Positions 24,155-30,393 of a stretch of DNA of 30,393 nucleotides are shown one piece after another. The translations under genes were made by a program, and so were the position numbers. Source of the DNA: an uncultured Lachnospiraceae bacterium (GTDB lineage: Bacteria; Bacillota; Clostridia; Lachnospirales; Lachnospiraceae); NCBI GenBank assembly GCA_910583615.1, contig CAJTXP010000047.1, forward strand, positions 1-30,393, written 5' to 3'. The notes beneath the pieces are model-generated. The model saw only the letters and a program-made list of their open reading frames with translations, was not told where the DNA came from and made no database searches. The first letter of the stretch is position 1. Each line of letters begins with the position of its first letter.

Positions 24155-25180
24155 ATGAAGTGTATTAACACCGTCGATGCTGCAGGCCATGTTCTGTGCC
24201 ACGACATCACAAGGATCGTAAAAGATGTGGTAAAGGACGCAGTGTTCCGGAAAGGGCATGTGATCACAGAGGAAGATATTCCGATGCTGTTGTCTGTGGG
24301 AAAGGATCATGTGTATGTGTGGGAGAAGAATGAAAATATGCTGCATGAGGATGAAGCCGCACAGATTCTGTATGAAGTCTGTAAAAACGAACATATGCAT
24401 CCGACTCCGGTAAAAGAGGGGAAGATTGAACTGGTGGCGGACTGCGACGGGCTGTTCCGCGTGGACGTGGACCGGCTGGATGCAGTCAATGAAATCGAAG
24501 AAATCATGATAGCTACCCGGCATACGAATACGGCGGTGAAAAAAGGGGACCGGCTGCTTGGAACAAGAGTGATTCCGCTGGTAATTGAAAAGGCAAAGAT
24601 GGAGCAGGTGAGAGAGACAGCAGGCAGTGCGCCTCTTGTATCTCTCACGCCGTTTAAAACCATGAAGGCAGGAATCGTGACGACCGGGAATGAGGTATAT
24701 TACGGAAGAATCAAAGATACATTTACGCCTGTGGTAATCCATAAGCTTTCTGCATTTGGAATCAGCGTTTCCGGGCATGTTGTGTGCGATGACGATCAGG
24801 AAAAGATTACAAATGCGATTCTGGAATTAAAGGAACAGGGCGCAGATATGATCGTCTGTACCGGAGGCATGAGCGTGGATCCAGACGATAAAACGCCGGG
24901 AGCTATCAAGCATACAGGGGCCAGGATCGTGTCTTACGGTGCGCCGGTGCTGCCGGGGGCCATGTTCCTTCTGGGATATTTTGAAGACGGGACGCCGGTG
25001 ATGGGGCTTCCGGGCTGCGTGATGTATGCGAAAGCGACGATTTTTGATCTGGTTCTGCCCCGCATTGCGGCGGGAGTTCCGGTGACCAGAAAAGAACTGG
25101 CGCATATGGGAAACGGCGGGTTCTGCCTTGGATGTAAAACCTGTCATTATCCCAACTGCGGATTTGGCAAAGGAGTATAG
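24155..25180 (+). CDS. Molybdopterin-binding (MoaB/Mog-fold) protein with C-terminal Cys motif
   Basis: A 341-aa protein. Residues about 171-310 are a MoCF_biosynth domain (GIVTTGNEVYYGRI, VCTGGMSVDPDD, LPGCVMYAKA), the fold shared by MogA and MoeA that binds molybdopterin. The first 150 residues (GHVLCHDITRI, DGLFRVDVDRLD, GDRLLGTRVIPL) resemble the MoeA-side arm domain without its catalytic motifs. The end carries C324, C327, C330 and C335 (CLGCKTCHYPNC), a possible metal or Fe-S site. It starts behind AAGGAGGT with its own strong promoter. From memory, similar proteins occur beside Mo hydroxylase clusters with selenium genes. The role is unproven. Confidence 0.8.
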   Translation: MKCINTVDAAGHVLCHDITRIVKDVVKDAVFRKGHVITEEDIPMLLSVGKDHVYVWEKNENMLHEDEAAQILYEVCKNEHMHPTPVKEGKIELVADCDGLFRVDVDRLDAVNEIEEIMIATRHTNTAVKKGDRLLGTRVIPLVIEKAKMEQVRETAGSAPLVSLTPFKTMKAGIVTTGNEVYYGRIKDTFTPVVIHKLSAFGISVSGHVVCDDDQEKITNAILELKEQGADMIVCTGGMSVDPDDKTPGAIKHTGARIVSYGAPVLPGAMFLLGYFEDGTPVMGLPGCVMYAKATIFDLVLPRIAAGVPVTRKELAHMGNGGFCLGCKTCHYPNCGFGKGV

Positions 25181-25191
25181 AACAGGAACTC

Positions 25192-26094
25192 ATGAAGAAA
25201 ACGGGCGCTTTGATTATCGCTTCTTCTGACTTCAGGGAAGAGAACAGAGACAATGAAGATATTCCGGTATTTCTGCCCATGCATCCGCTGGACGGGACGA
25301 CGGTCATCAAACGGGTGATTGCCACGCTTCGAAGAGCAGGTCTTTCACCCATTCTGGTGGTCCTGGGATACCAGAAGGAAGTGCTGAAAAACCATTTAAG
25401 CCATAATAAGGTTCTCTGGATAGAGGACGGACAGTATCAGGATCATGACCTGCAGGATTCTCTCGAGCTGGGACTTCAGGAGGCAGAAAAACACATGGAC
25501 CGCGCGGCGGTGATTCCGGTGGAATATCCCGCATTCACGAAAGAAACGCTGGAGGAGCTTCTTAAATGTCCGGGAAGCGCGGTTCCGGTCTGCCAGGGAC
25601 TGGAAGGATATCCAAGACTTTATGCGTTTGGAGAACAGGGTGAAAAGGACGAATGCCGGTGTCTGGTGGAGGATCCGGGATGCGTCCTTTCAATCCGGGC
25701 GGAAGGAGGGATTCGGAAGGCTGGGGAATATGTGAAGGCCCAGCGGGATGCCAATGAACTCCGGTGCCGGAACCGGTTGATTTTGTCGAAGGAAGAGGAT
25801 TTCTTTGATCCGGAGGTGTATCGGCTTCTGCGGTTTATCGACGAGTCGGGTTCCATTCAGTCGGCTGCCGCCCGGATGGGGATGTCTTATACCAGAGGCT
25901 GGAAAATGGTGAACAGGCTGGAAAAAGAGATGGGATTCCTGTTTCTTAACCGCTGTAACGGCGGGAAGAATGGAGGAAGCTCTACGATCACGGAAGAGGG
26001 CAGAACTTTCATGGAACGTTATCATGCCATGGAAGAGGATATGAGACGGATCGGACAGCGGTTTTTCGACACCTATTTTCAGGATTTTCAGTGA
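25192..26094 (+). CDS. MobA-like nucleotidyltransferase domain fused to a ModE-type winged helix
   Basis: A 300-aa two-domain protein. Residues about 1-190 look like an NTP_transf_3 domain (VIKRVIATLRRAGLSPILVVLGYQ), but the usual LAAGxSxRMG loop is replaced by IIASSDFREENRDN and the acidic metal-binding stretch by IPVEYPAF, so catalysis is doubtful. Residues about 215-295 are a ModE/LysR-like winged helix (SIQSAAARMGMSYTRGWK, TITEEGR), similar to the protein at 9035-9385. It is 11 bases after the previous gene and just upstream of modABC, so it is probably the regulator of molybdate uptake, sensing a nucleotide or cofactor by the dead enzyme domain (inference). Confidence 0.8.
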   Translation: MKKTGALIIASSDFREENRDNEDIPVFLPMHPLDGTTVIKRVIATLRRAGLSPILVVLGYQKEVLKNHLSHNKVLWIEDGQYQDHDLQDSLELGLQEAEKHMDRAAVIPVEYPAFTKETLEELLKCPGSAVPVCQGLEGYPRLYAFGEQGEKDECRCLVEDPGCVLSIRAEGGIRKAGEYVKAQRDANELRCRNRLILSKEEDFFDPEVYRLLRFIDESGSIQSAAARMGMSYTRGWKMVNRLEKEMGFLFLNRCNGGKNGGSSTITEEGRTFMERYHAMEEDMRRIGQRFFDTYFQDFQ

Positions 26095-26134
26095 ATTTGT
26101 TACTTTCCACAGGCCCGTCATTTGGAAAAGTTTA

Positions 26135-26164
26135 TTGACATGAAACTTTCAGAAGGTTTATAAT
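26135..26164 (+). promoter_or_regulatory. Promoter of modABC
   Basis: TTGACA (26135-26140), 18-bp spacer and TATAAT (26159-26164), both hexamers perfect. It lies about 60 bases ahead of the modA start, whose ribosome binding site is AGGGGAGGT. The stretch between the -10 and the ribosome binding site is A-rich and has no clear operator repeat. Confidence 0.8.
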
Positions 26165-26222
26165 GTCCTTATCGTTATTTATATAAAAAAATAACGAAAC
26201 AGACGAAGGGGAGGTTATAACC

Positions 26223-27146
26223 ATGAAAAGAAAGATGATGGCGGCGATGATGATGGCGTCTGCGCTGTGCGCGTCCATGCTGGCGGGCTGCGGCTCGAAG
26301 GAAGCGGAGACACCGGTGGAAGCGCCGGCCGAAACGGAAGAGCCGGTCGGGGAGAGAGACGGATCGGAAGATACGGCCGGAACGGAAGCGCCGTCTGAAA
26401 CGGAAACCGCGCCGGAAGAAGCGGTCACGCTGAATATCTTTGCGGCGGCTTCCATGACGGAGACGCTGGAGAAGATTCAGACACTGTATGCGGAAGCGGC
26501 GCCGGAGGTGACGCTGGTATTTAACTTTGACTCTTCCGGAACCCTGAAGACTCAGATTCAGGAAGGTGCGGACTGCGACGTGTTTATCTCTGCGGCTCAG
26601 AAGCAGATGAACCAGCTTGACATTACCGCGGATCCGGAGGTCAATGAGGAGGGTCTTGACTTTGTGCTGGAGGGCAGCCGGGTCAACCTTCTGGAAAATA
26701 AAGTGGTGCTGGCGGTTCCGGAGGGAAATCCGGCAGGCATCGAGAGCTTTGAGGATCTGGGGACGGACAGGCTGAAGCTTCTGGCGCTGGGGAATGAAGA
26801 CGTGCCGGTGGGTCAGTATTCCACGGAGATTCTGACCAGTCTGGGATTCCTGGAGGGCCTGGAGACAGACGGAAAGATTACTTACGCCTCCAATGTAAAG
26901 GAAGTAACCACTCAGGTATCGGAGGCGTCGGCGGATGCGGGCATCATCTATGCGACGGATGCGTTCTCGGCAGGACTTACGGCCGTGGATGAGGCAGGGA
27001 CGGATCTGTGCAGGCAGGTGATCTATCCCGCGGCGGTTTTGAATACTTCCAAAGCTCCGGAAACGGCACAGGCGTTTCTGGACTATCTGAAAACCGACGA
27101 GTGTATGGAAATATTCGGTGAAGTGGGATTTTCCAAAGCGCTGTAG
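26223..27146 (+). CDS. modA: Molybdate ABC transporter substrate-binding lipoprotein ModA
   Basis: A 307-aa lipoprotein for extracellular molybdate binding. Residues 1-21 are the signal with lipobox LAGC. Residues about 24-66 are an acidic Glu/Pro/Thr tether. The ModA domain begins LNIFAAASMTETLEKI, with the oxyanion-binding FNFDSSGTLKTQIQ and CDVFISA, and later DAGIIYATDA. It is the first gene of modABC with a consensus promoter and is followed by a hairpin before modB. Molybdate is the likely ligand; family members also bind tungstate. Confidence 0.93.
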   Translation: MKRKMMAAMMMASALCASMLAGCGSKEAETPVEAPAETEEPVGERDGSEDTAGTEAPSETETAPEEAVTLNIFAAASMTETLEKIQTLYAEAAPEVTLVFNFDSSGTLKTQIQEGADCDVFISAAQKQMNQLDITADPEVNEEGLDFVLEGSRVNLLENKVVLAVPEGNPAGIESFEDLGTDRLKLLALGNEDVPVGQYSTEILTSLGFLEGLETDGKITYASNVKEVTTQVSEASADAGIIYATDAFSAGLTAVDEAGTDLCRQVIYPAAVLNTSKAPETAQAFLDYLKTDECMEIFGEVGFSKAL

Positions 27147-27174
27147 TTCCTGCACGGAAGGGGCGTTGGGGCCG

Positions 27175-27209
27175 GGCGGGGAATTCCGGTTTCCCGTCGC
27201 CGCCTTTTT
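27175..27209 (+). terminator. Terminator/attenuator between modA and modB
   Basis: GGCGGGGAA (27175-27183) can pair with TTCCC (27191-27195) and CGCC (27198-27201) with a 2-base bulge, followed by GCCTTTTTG. It lies about 30 bases after modA and 30 before modB. The arrangement matches the hairpin after tupA. Confidence 0.55.
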
Positions 27210-27235
27210 GATGAGGGAATGGATAAGGGGAAGTT

Positions 27236-27922
27236 ATGGACTGGTATCCGCTTTTTAATTCTTTACGGATCGCGTTGATCTCCAGCGTGATTGTGTTTTT
27301 TACAGGCATCTGCGCAGCTTATTATATCGCCAGACTGCATCCGGTTCTGAAAGGGTTCCTGGATGTGGTGCTGACTCTGCCGCTGGTGCTTCCGCCCACG
27401 GTGGTGGGATATTTCCTGCTTGTGCTTCTGGGGCCCCGGAGACCTTTTGGCGCGTGGTTTCTGGAGACTTTTGACGCCAGACTGGTGATGACCTGGTATT
27501 CGGGTGTGTTCGCAGCGTCCGTGGTGGCGTTTCCGCTGATGTACCGGACGGCGAGAGGCGCTTTTGAGAGTTTTGATGAGACGCTCTCCGATGCCGGACA
27601 GACACTGGGGCTTGGCAATGCGTATATTTTCTGGAGAATCCGGATGCCGGCGTGCCGACAGGGGATTATGGCCGGGGCCGTACTGGCTTTTGCGAGGGCG
27701 CTGGGGGAATACGGCGCCACCAGCATGATCGCGGGATATACGCCGGGAAAGACGGCAACCATCTCCACTACTGTCTATCAGCTCTGGCGGACGGACAATG
27801 ATACCCTTGCCTTCCGCTGGGTTCTGGTGAATGTGGCTGTTTCGGCAGTGGTGCTTCTGGCAGTCAATCTGCTGGAACGAAGAGAGCGCAGTCGGTCAGG
27901 GCATGGCCGTCGTCCGTCCTGA
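27236..27922 (+). CDS. modB: Molybdate ABC transporter permease ModB
   Basis: A 228-aa inner-membrane permease with about five to six hydrophobic segments. The N-terminus WYPLFNSLRIALISSVIVFF is typical of ModB, followed by TLPLVLPPTVVGYFLL. The EAA loop is AGQTLGLGNAYIFWRIRMP, and the segment AFARALGEYGATSMIAG is the conserved ModB block. It starts behind AAGGGGAAG. It forms the molybdate channel with ModC. Confidence 0.93.
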   Translation: MDWYPLFNSLRIALISSVIVFFTGICAAYYIARLHPVLKGFLDVVLTLPLVLPPTVVGYFLLVLLGPRRPFGAWFLETFDARLVMTWYSGVFAASVVAFPLMYRTARGAFESFDETLSDAGQTLGLGNAYIFWRIRMPACRQGIMAGAVLAFARALGEYGATSMIAGYTPGKTATISTTVYQLWRTDNDTLAFRWVLVNVAVSAVVLLAVNLLERRERSRSGHGRRPS

Positions 27923-27964
27923 GATGTACAGGAAGGATAAGAACCGGTGCGGGGAGGGGTTTTC

Positions 27965-29065
27965 ATGGCGCTGAAAGTGGATATCAGGAAGAAACTGGGA
28001 AATTTTACGCTTCGGACGGCTTTTTTTGCGGATCAGGGCGTGACCGGGATCCTGGGCGCTTCCGGCTGCGGGAAGAGTATGACGCTCCGTTGTATTGCAG
28101 GGATTATAAAACCGGATGAGGGAAAAATTGAACTGGACGGAACGGTGTTTTTCGATTCGGAAAAGAAAATCAATCTGAGACCCCAGAAAAGACAGGTAGG
28201 GCTTCTGTTTCAGAATTATGCGCTGTTTCCGAATATGACGGTCAGGCAGAATCTGATGGCCGGTTTAAGGACCCGGGAAAAGAAAGGGGAAAAAGCGGAT
28301 CTTCTGGTGCGTGAGATGATAAGCCGTTTTTCGCTGGAAGGCCTGGAAGGACACCGTCCTTCCCAGCTCTCCGGGGGGCAGCAGCAGCGGGCGGCACTGG
28401 CGAGGATTCTTCTGTCCAGACCCCGCATGCTGATGCTGGATGAACCTTTTTCCGCACTGGACGGATACCTGAAGTGGAATATGGAACTGGAACTTTTGGA
28501 GGTGCTCCAGGAATATGCGTGCAGCACGCTCTTTGTGTCTCACAGCCGGGACGAGATCTACCGGATCTGCGATCAGGTCTGTGTGATGGATCGGGGAACA
28601 TCCGGACCGGTCATACCGGTGAAGCAGCTTTTTGAGGCGCCGGTGTCAAAAGCAGCGGCCCTTTTGTCAGGCTGCAAGAATTATTCCCGTGCCCGGGAGG
28701 CGGGGGAAGGTCAGGTGTATGCAGAGGACTGGCACGTGATTTTTCGGCATACGGGGAAAAAGCCTGCCGGTTTTTGCCATATCGGGATCCGCAGCCATTA
28801 TCTATGTCCGATAGCAGAGGAAGAGGCAAAGGGGAAAGAAAATGTATTCCGATGCAGAATAGAGAAAGTCATAGAGGATGTATTTTCCATGGTGCTTATG
28901 GTGCGGCCGGCTGGCGCCCTGATGCAGCCGGATATGAACAGACACGAAGGTCAGATCCGTGTGGAGCTGTCAAAGGAATGCTGGAATGCATTCTGCAGAA
29001 AGGAAAATGTCTCTGCAGATATCCTGATCCATGTGGATCCGAAGGATGTGATGCTGCTGGAGTAG
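27965..29065 (+). CDS. modC: Molybdate ABC transporter ATP-binding protein ModC
   Basis: A 366-aa ABC ATPase. Walker A is LGASGCGKSMTL, the Q-loop is GLLFQNYALFPNMTV, the signature is LSGGQQQRAALAR, Walker B is LMLDEPFSALD and the switch His is in FVSHSRDEI. The C-terminal part (about 230-366) is where ModC carries a molybdate-binding MOP/TOBE domain (IGIRSHYL, FRCRIEKVIEDV). ATG 27965 is chosen because GGGGAGGGG stands before it; a GTG 18 bases upstream lies before that site. It drives molybdate import. Confidence 0.92.
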   Translation: MALKVDIRKKLGNFTLRTAFFADQGVTGILGASGCGKSMTLRCIAGIIKPDEGKIELDGTVFFDSEKKINLRPQKRQVGLLFQNYALFPNMTVRQNLMAGLRTREKKGEKADLLVREMISRFSLEGLEGHRPSQLSGGQQQRAALARILLSRPRMLMLDEPFSALDGYLKWNMELELLEVLQEYACSTLFVSHSRDEIYRICDQVCVMDRGTSGPVIPVKQLFEAPVSKAAALLSGCKNYSRAREAGEGQVYAEDWHVIFRHTGKKPAGFCHIGIRSHYLCPIAEEEAKGKENVFRCRIEKVIEDVFSMVLMVRPAGALMQPDMNRHEGQIRVELSKECWNAFCRKENVSADILIHVDPKDVMLLE

Positions 29066-29118
29066 ACTTCACGTATCAGGCGTACGGCAGTAAATAAATA
29101 TCGAATGGAGGAAAATTT

Positions 29119-29634
29119 ATGGAGGAAAATCATGAAAAGAACGGGATGAGAGCGGCGGTTATTACATCCAGCGATTCCGGATATGCGGGAGAACGGGAAG
29201 ACAGGAGCGGTCCGCTGATCCGCGGGATCCTGGAAGCAAACGGCTATGAGGTGGTGTACAGCACAGTGCTTCCGGATGAACGGGAGATTCTGGCAAAAGA
29301 AATGGCGCGGATCGCTGATGAAGGGCTGGCGGAGCTGATTCTGACAACAGGAGGGACGGGCTTTTCTCCCAGAGACTGTATGCCGGAAGCGACCATGGAC
29401 GTTGCAGAACGCGCGGTGCCGGGAATTCCGGAAGCCATGCGGGCTTACAGCATGACCATTACGCCCCGCGCCATGCTGAGCCGTGCGGCAGCCGGAATCC
29501 GGAAATCCACGCTCATCATCAATCTTCCCGGCAGTCCAAAAGCCGTTCGGGAAAGTCTGGAATATATTCTTCCGGCGCTGGAACATGGTCTGGAGATTCT
29601 GACCGGCAGGGCGTCAGACTGCGCGCGGAAATAA
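29119..29634 (+). CDS. mogA: Molybdopterin adenylyltransferase MogA/MoaB
   Basis: A 171-aa enzyme that adenylates molybdopterin so that MoeA can insert the metal. The motifs are ITSSDSGYAGEREDRSG, LTTGGTGFSPRDCMPEAT, and NLPGSPKAVRESL; the conserved Asp and Glu residues of the active site are in place. The length matches MogA/MoaB. It follows modC by 53 bases behind GGAGG and is the last gene before a strong terminator, so it is likely in the mod transcription unit. With the two MoeA genes it completes the metal-insertion step. MogA and MoaB cannot be firmly separated by sequence. Confidence 0.92.
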   Translation: MEENHEKNGMRAAVITSSDSGYAGEREDRSGPLIRGILEANGYEVVYSTVLPDEREILAKEMARIADEGLAELILTTGGTGFSPRDCMPEATMDVAERAVPGIPEAMRAYSMTITPRAMLSRAAAGIRKSTLIINLPGSPKAVRESLEYILPALEHGLEILTGRASDCARK

Positions 29635-29647
29635 GAGAACAGGGAGC

Positions 29648-29736
29648 GCTGATGAAAAACAGGCCCCTGTCTGTGTGTCCGGTACCCGTATGGACCGGAG
29701 TATACAGACAGGAGCCTGTTTTTCATCAGCTTTTTT
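29648..29736 (+). terminator. Very strong terminator hairpin at the end of the mod-mogA unit
   Basis: GCTGATGAAAAACAGGC (29648-29664) is perfectly complementary to 29714-29730. The inner part adds CCTGTCTGT (29666-29674) with 29704-29712 and CCGGT (29679-29683) with ACCGG (29694-29698). Six T follow directly (29731-29736). The whole element is about 83 bases, longer than usual. Its other strand also carries T runs inside the stem, so it may work both ways. Confidence 0.85.
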
Positions 29737-29909
29737 ATGTCCCTCGTCCTGACGACGGGAAATTATCAGATAATGAAAGCGTTTTGGTTGATATATATGA
29801 AACGATGGGTTTGTTTTGGTTAATTATCCTCAAAATAGAATAATAGGATCGCCATAATTTTATTGACTAATTGGTAAAAGAGGCTTATATTGTCAGATAT
29901 AAGACAAAG
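29737..29909. other. AT-rich spacer with a small hairpin
   Basis: No gene is supported here. CTTATAT (29884-29890) pairs with ATATAAG (29897-29903), and on the minus strand it is followed by CCTCTTTTACC; this could end the 85-aa gene. A promoter-like TTGACT/TATATT pair (29863-29891, 17-bp spacer, plus strand) overlaps this hairpin and would point into the antisense of that gene. Confidence 0.4.
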
Positions 29910-30167
29910 TTATTGTGCATTTTGACCATGAGTGCCGCAGGGATCCGTGTCAGGACCATGACCGGTCAGATCTTTTAAACGCTGCATGCCGGTGTCTGAG
30001 ATGAAAACCAGTTCACTGGGTTCTCCATTTACGTTTTCGCCTTTCAGGCGGAGAAAATTAGCGGTTTCGTAAAAATCAATGGGGAGTTCCCGGCGGAAAG
30101 TCTCTCCTGTTGCCTGATCGGTCACTTCCAGTGTTACCATGTCTGCGTGGATCTCATGAAGTTCCAT
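29910..30167 (-). CDS. Hypothetical 85-aa protein
   Basis: I do not recognise this family. The minus-strand start ATG 30167 is preceded by TAGGAGGAGCACAA, a strong ribosome binding site, so it is likely real. The sequence begins MELHEIHADMVTLEVTD and contains FRRELPIDFYETANFLRL, predicted as a small beta-alpha domain; the last 15 residues are Asp/Gly/His-rich with one Cys (DPCGTHGQNAQ). There is no signal or membrane segment. It stands alone, divergent from the Mop-like gene; a regulatory or accessory role is possible but not shown. Confidence 0.65.
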   Translation of the reverse strand: MELHEIHADMVTLEVTDQATGETFRRELPIDFYETANFLRLKGENVNGEPSELVFISDTGMQRLKDLTGHGPDTDPCGTHGQNAQ

Positions 30168-30194
30168 TTGTGCTCCTCCTACGTTTCAATGCAA

Positions 30195-30231
30195 TGTCTG
30201 GCAGGACAGATTCTATTCTGTCAGACATCCT
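30195..30231. repeat. Interrupted inverted repeat in the divergent region
   Basis: ATGTCTG and ACAG pair with CTGT and CAGACAT on the other side of ATTCTATT, with a 5-base bulge (GCAGG) in the left arm. It lies between the 85-aa gene and the Mop-like gene. It may be an operator or an RNA hairpin; no promoter hexamers nearby are convincing. Confidence 0.35.
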
Positions 30232-30343
30232 GTGAAATTTGTTTTTCACATTTTAGCATAAAGAATCAGATTTGAAAAGAGTGATCTTCTCATACACGGT
30301 AACCGGAAATGCACAGTATATATTTTTCAAAGGAGGTCAAAGA

Positions 30344-30393
30344 ATGATCAAAAAAGTTCTCATCATCAACGGGACCGAGCGCACCCTTGTAGT
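30344..30393 (+). CDS. Mop-like aldehyde oxidoreductase (Mo hydroxylase), N-terminal end only
   Basis: Only the first 16 codons are in the window: MIKKVLIINGTERTLV, preceded by AAAGGAGGT with 6-7 bases spacing. This is the start of the plant-type [2Fe-2S] ferredoxin domain of molybdenum hydroxylases, and it resembles the beginning of Desulfovibrio aldehyde oxidoreductase as I remember it (MIQKVITVNG). The Cys ligands lie outside the window, so a separate small [2Fe-2S] subunit cannot be ruled out. Confidence 0.65.
   Translation, partial: MIKKVLIINGTERTLV

Noticed and set aside
29652..29843. 63-codon plus-strand frame in the terminator region
   Set aside because: It begins inside the long hairpin, and its N-terminus mirrors the stem; no ribosome binding site or domain.
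29863..29891. Plus-strand promoter TTGACT/TATATT with 17-bp spacing
   Set aside because: The -10 is half of the small hairpin CTTATAT/ATATAAG and no plus-strand gene follows closely; kept only as a note, though a long leader to the Mop-like gene is not excluded.

Overview
The window looks like a chromosomal segment from an anaerobic, moderately GC-rich Clostridia genome, probably Lachnospiraceae. The evidence is strong AGGAGG-type ribosome binding sites, tight ATGA gene overlaps, short AT-rich promoters between GC-richer genes, and Gram-positive style lipoproteins. Almost every gene concerns molybdenum or tungsten enzymes: their cofactor, metal uptake, regulation, or the enzymes themselves. 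I saw no phage, transposon, CRISPR array, rRNA or tRNA.

Region 1 (1-9385, + strand) starts with the C-terminus of a molybdenum hydroxylase. It is followed by a tight run of ten genes: a large Fe-S protein with CCG domains, a mini redox protein, a SAM methyltransferase, a C-GCAxxG-C-C protein, an NTP-transferase/HD fusion, a class V aminotransferase (cysteine desulfurase/selenocysteine lyase type), an unknown 100-aa protein, a radical SAM protein with a remarkable Cys repeat, a PaaK-like adenylate-forming enzyme, and a ModE-type DNA-binding protein. From memory this matches the conserved but functionally uncharacterised set around Desulfovibrio DVU1551-DVU1557 (labels such as TrsS and TrsM), found beside Mop-type aldehyde oxidoreductases. 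It is the best candidate for an undescribed system here and looks like a maturation or cofactor-tailoring pathway.

Region 2 (9392-12927) holds moaA on the minus strand and, divergently, a TupABC tungstate transporter. Region 3 (12999-17215, minus strand) holds a tungsten aldehyde:ferredoxin oxidoreductase with its own MoaD-like and ThiF/MoeB-like partners, plus an iron alcohol dehydrogenase. The aor and adh promoters share the same architecture, including a direct repeat phased at 20 bp. Region 4 (17369-23970, + strand) holds a divergent regulator (excisionase-type HTH plus a periplasmic-binding-protein-like domain), moeA, a second moeA fused to the same sensor-like domain, and two FAD oxidoreductases.

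Region 5 (24155-29634, + strand) holds a molybdopterin-binding protein with a Cys tail, a MobA-like/ModE-HTH fusion, ModABC molybdate transport, and MogA, ending at a very strong terminator. Region 6 holds an unknown 85-aa protein on the minus strand and then the first codons of a Mop-like aldehyde oxidoreductase on the plus strand. The window is therefore flanked on both sides by molybdenum hydroxylases. Together the genes could take up tungstate and molybdate separately, build and sort pterin cofactors, and mature at least two enzyme classes (Mo hydroxylases and W-dependent AOR).
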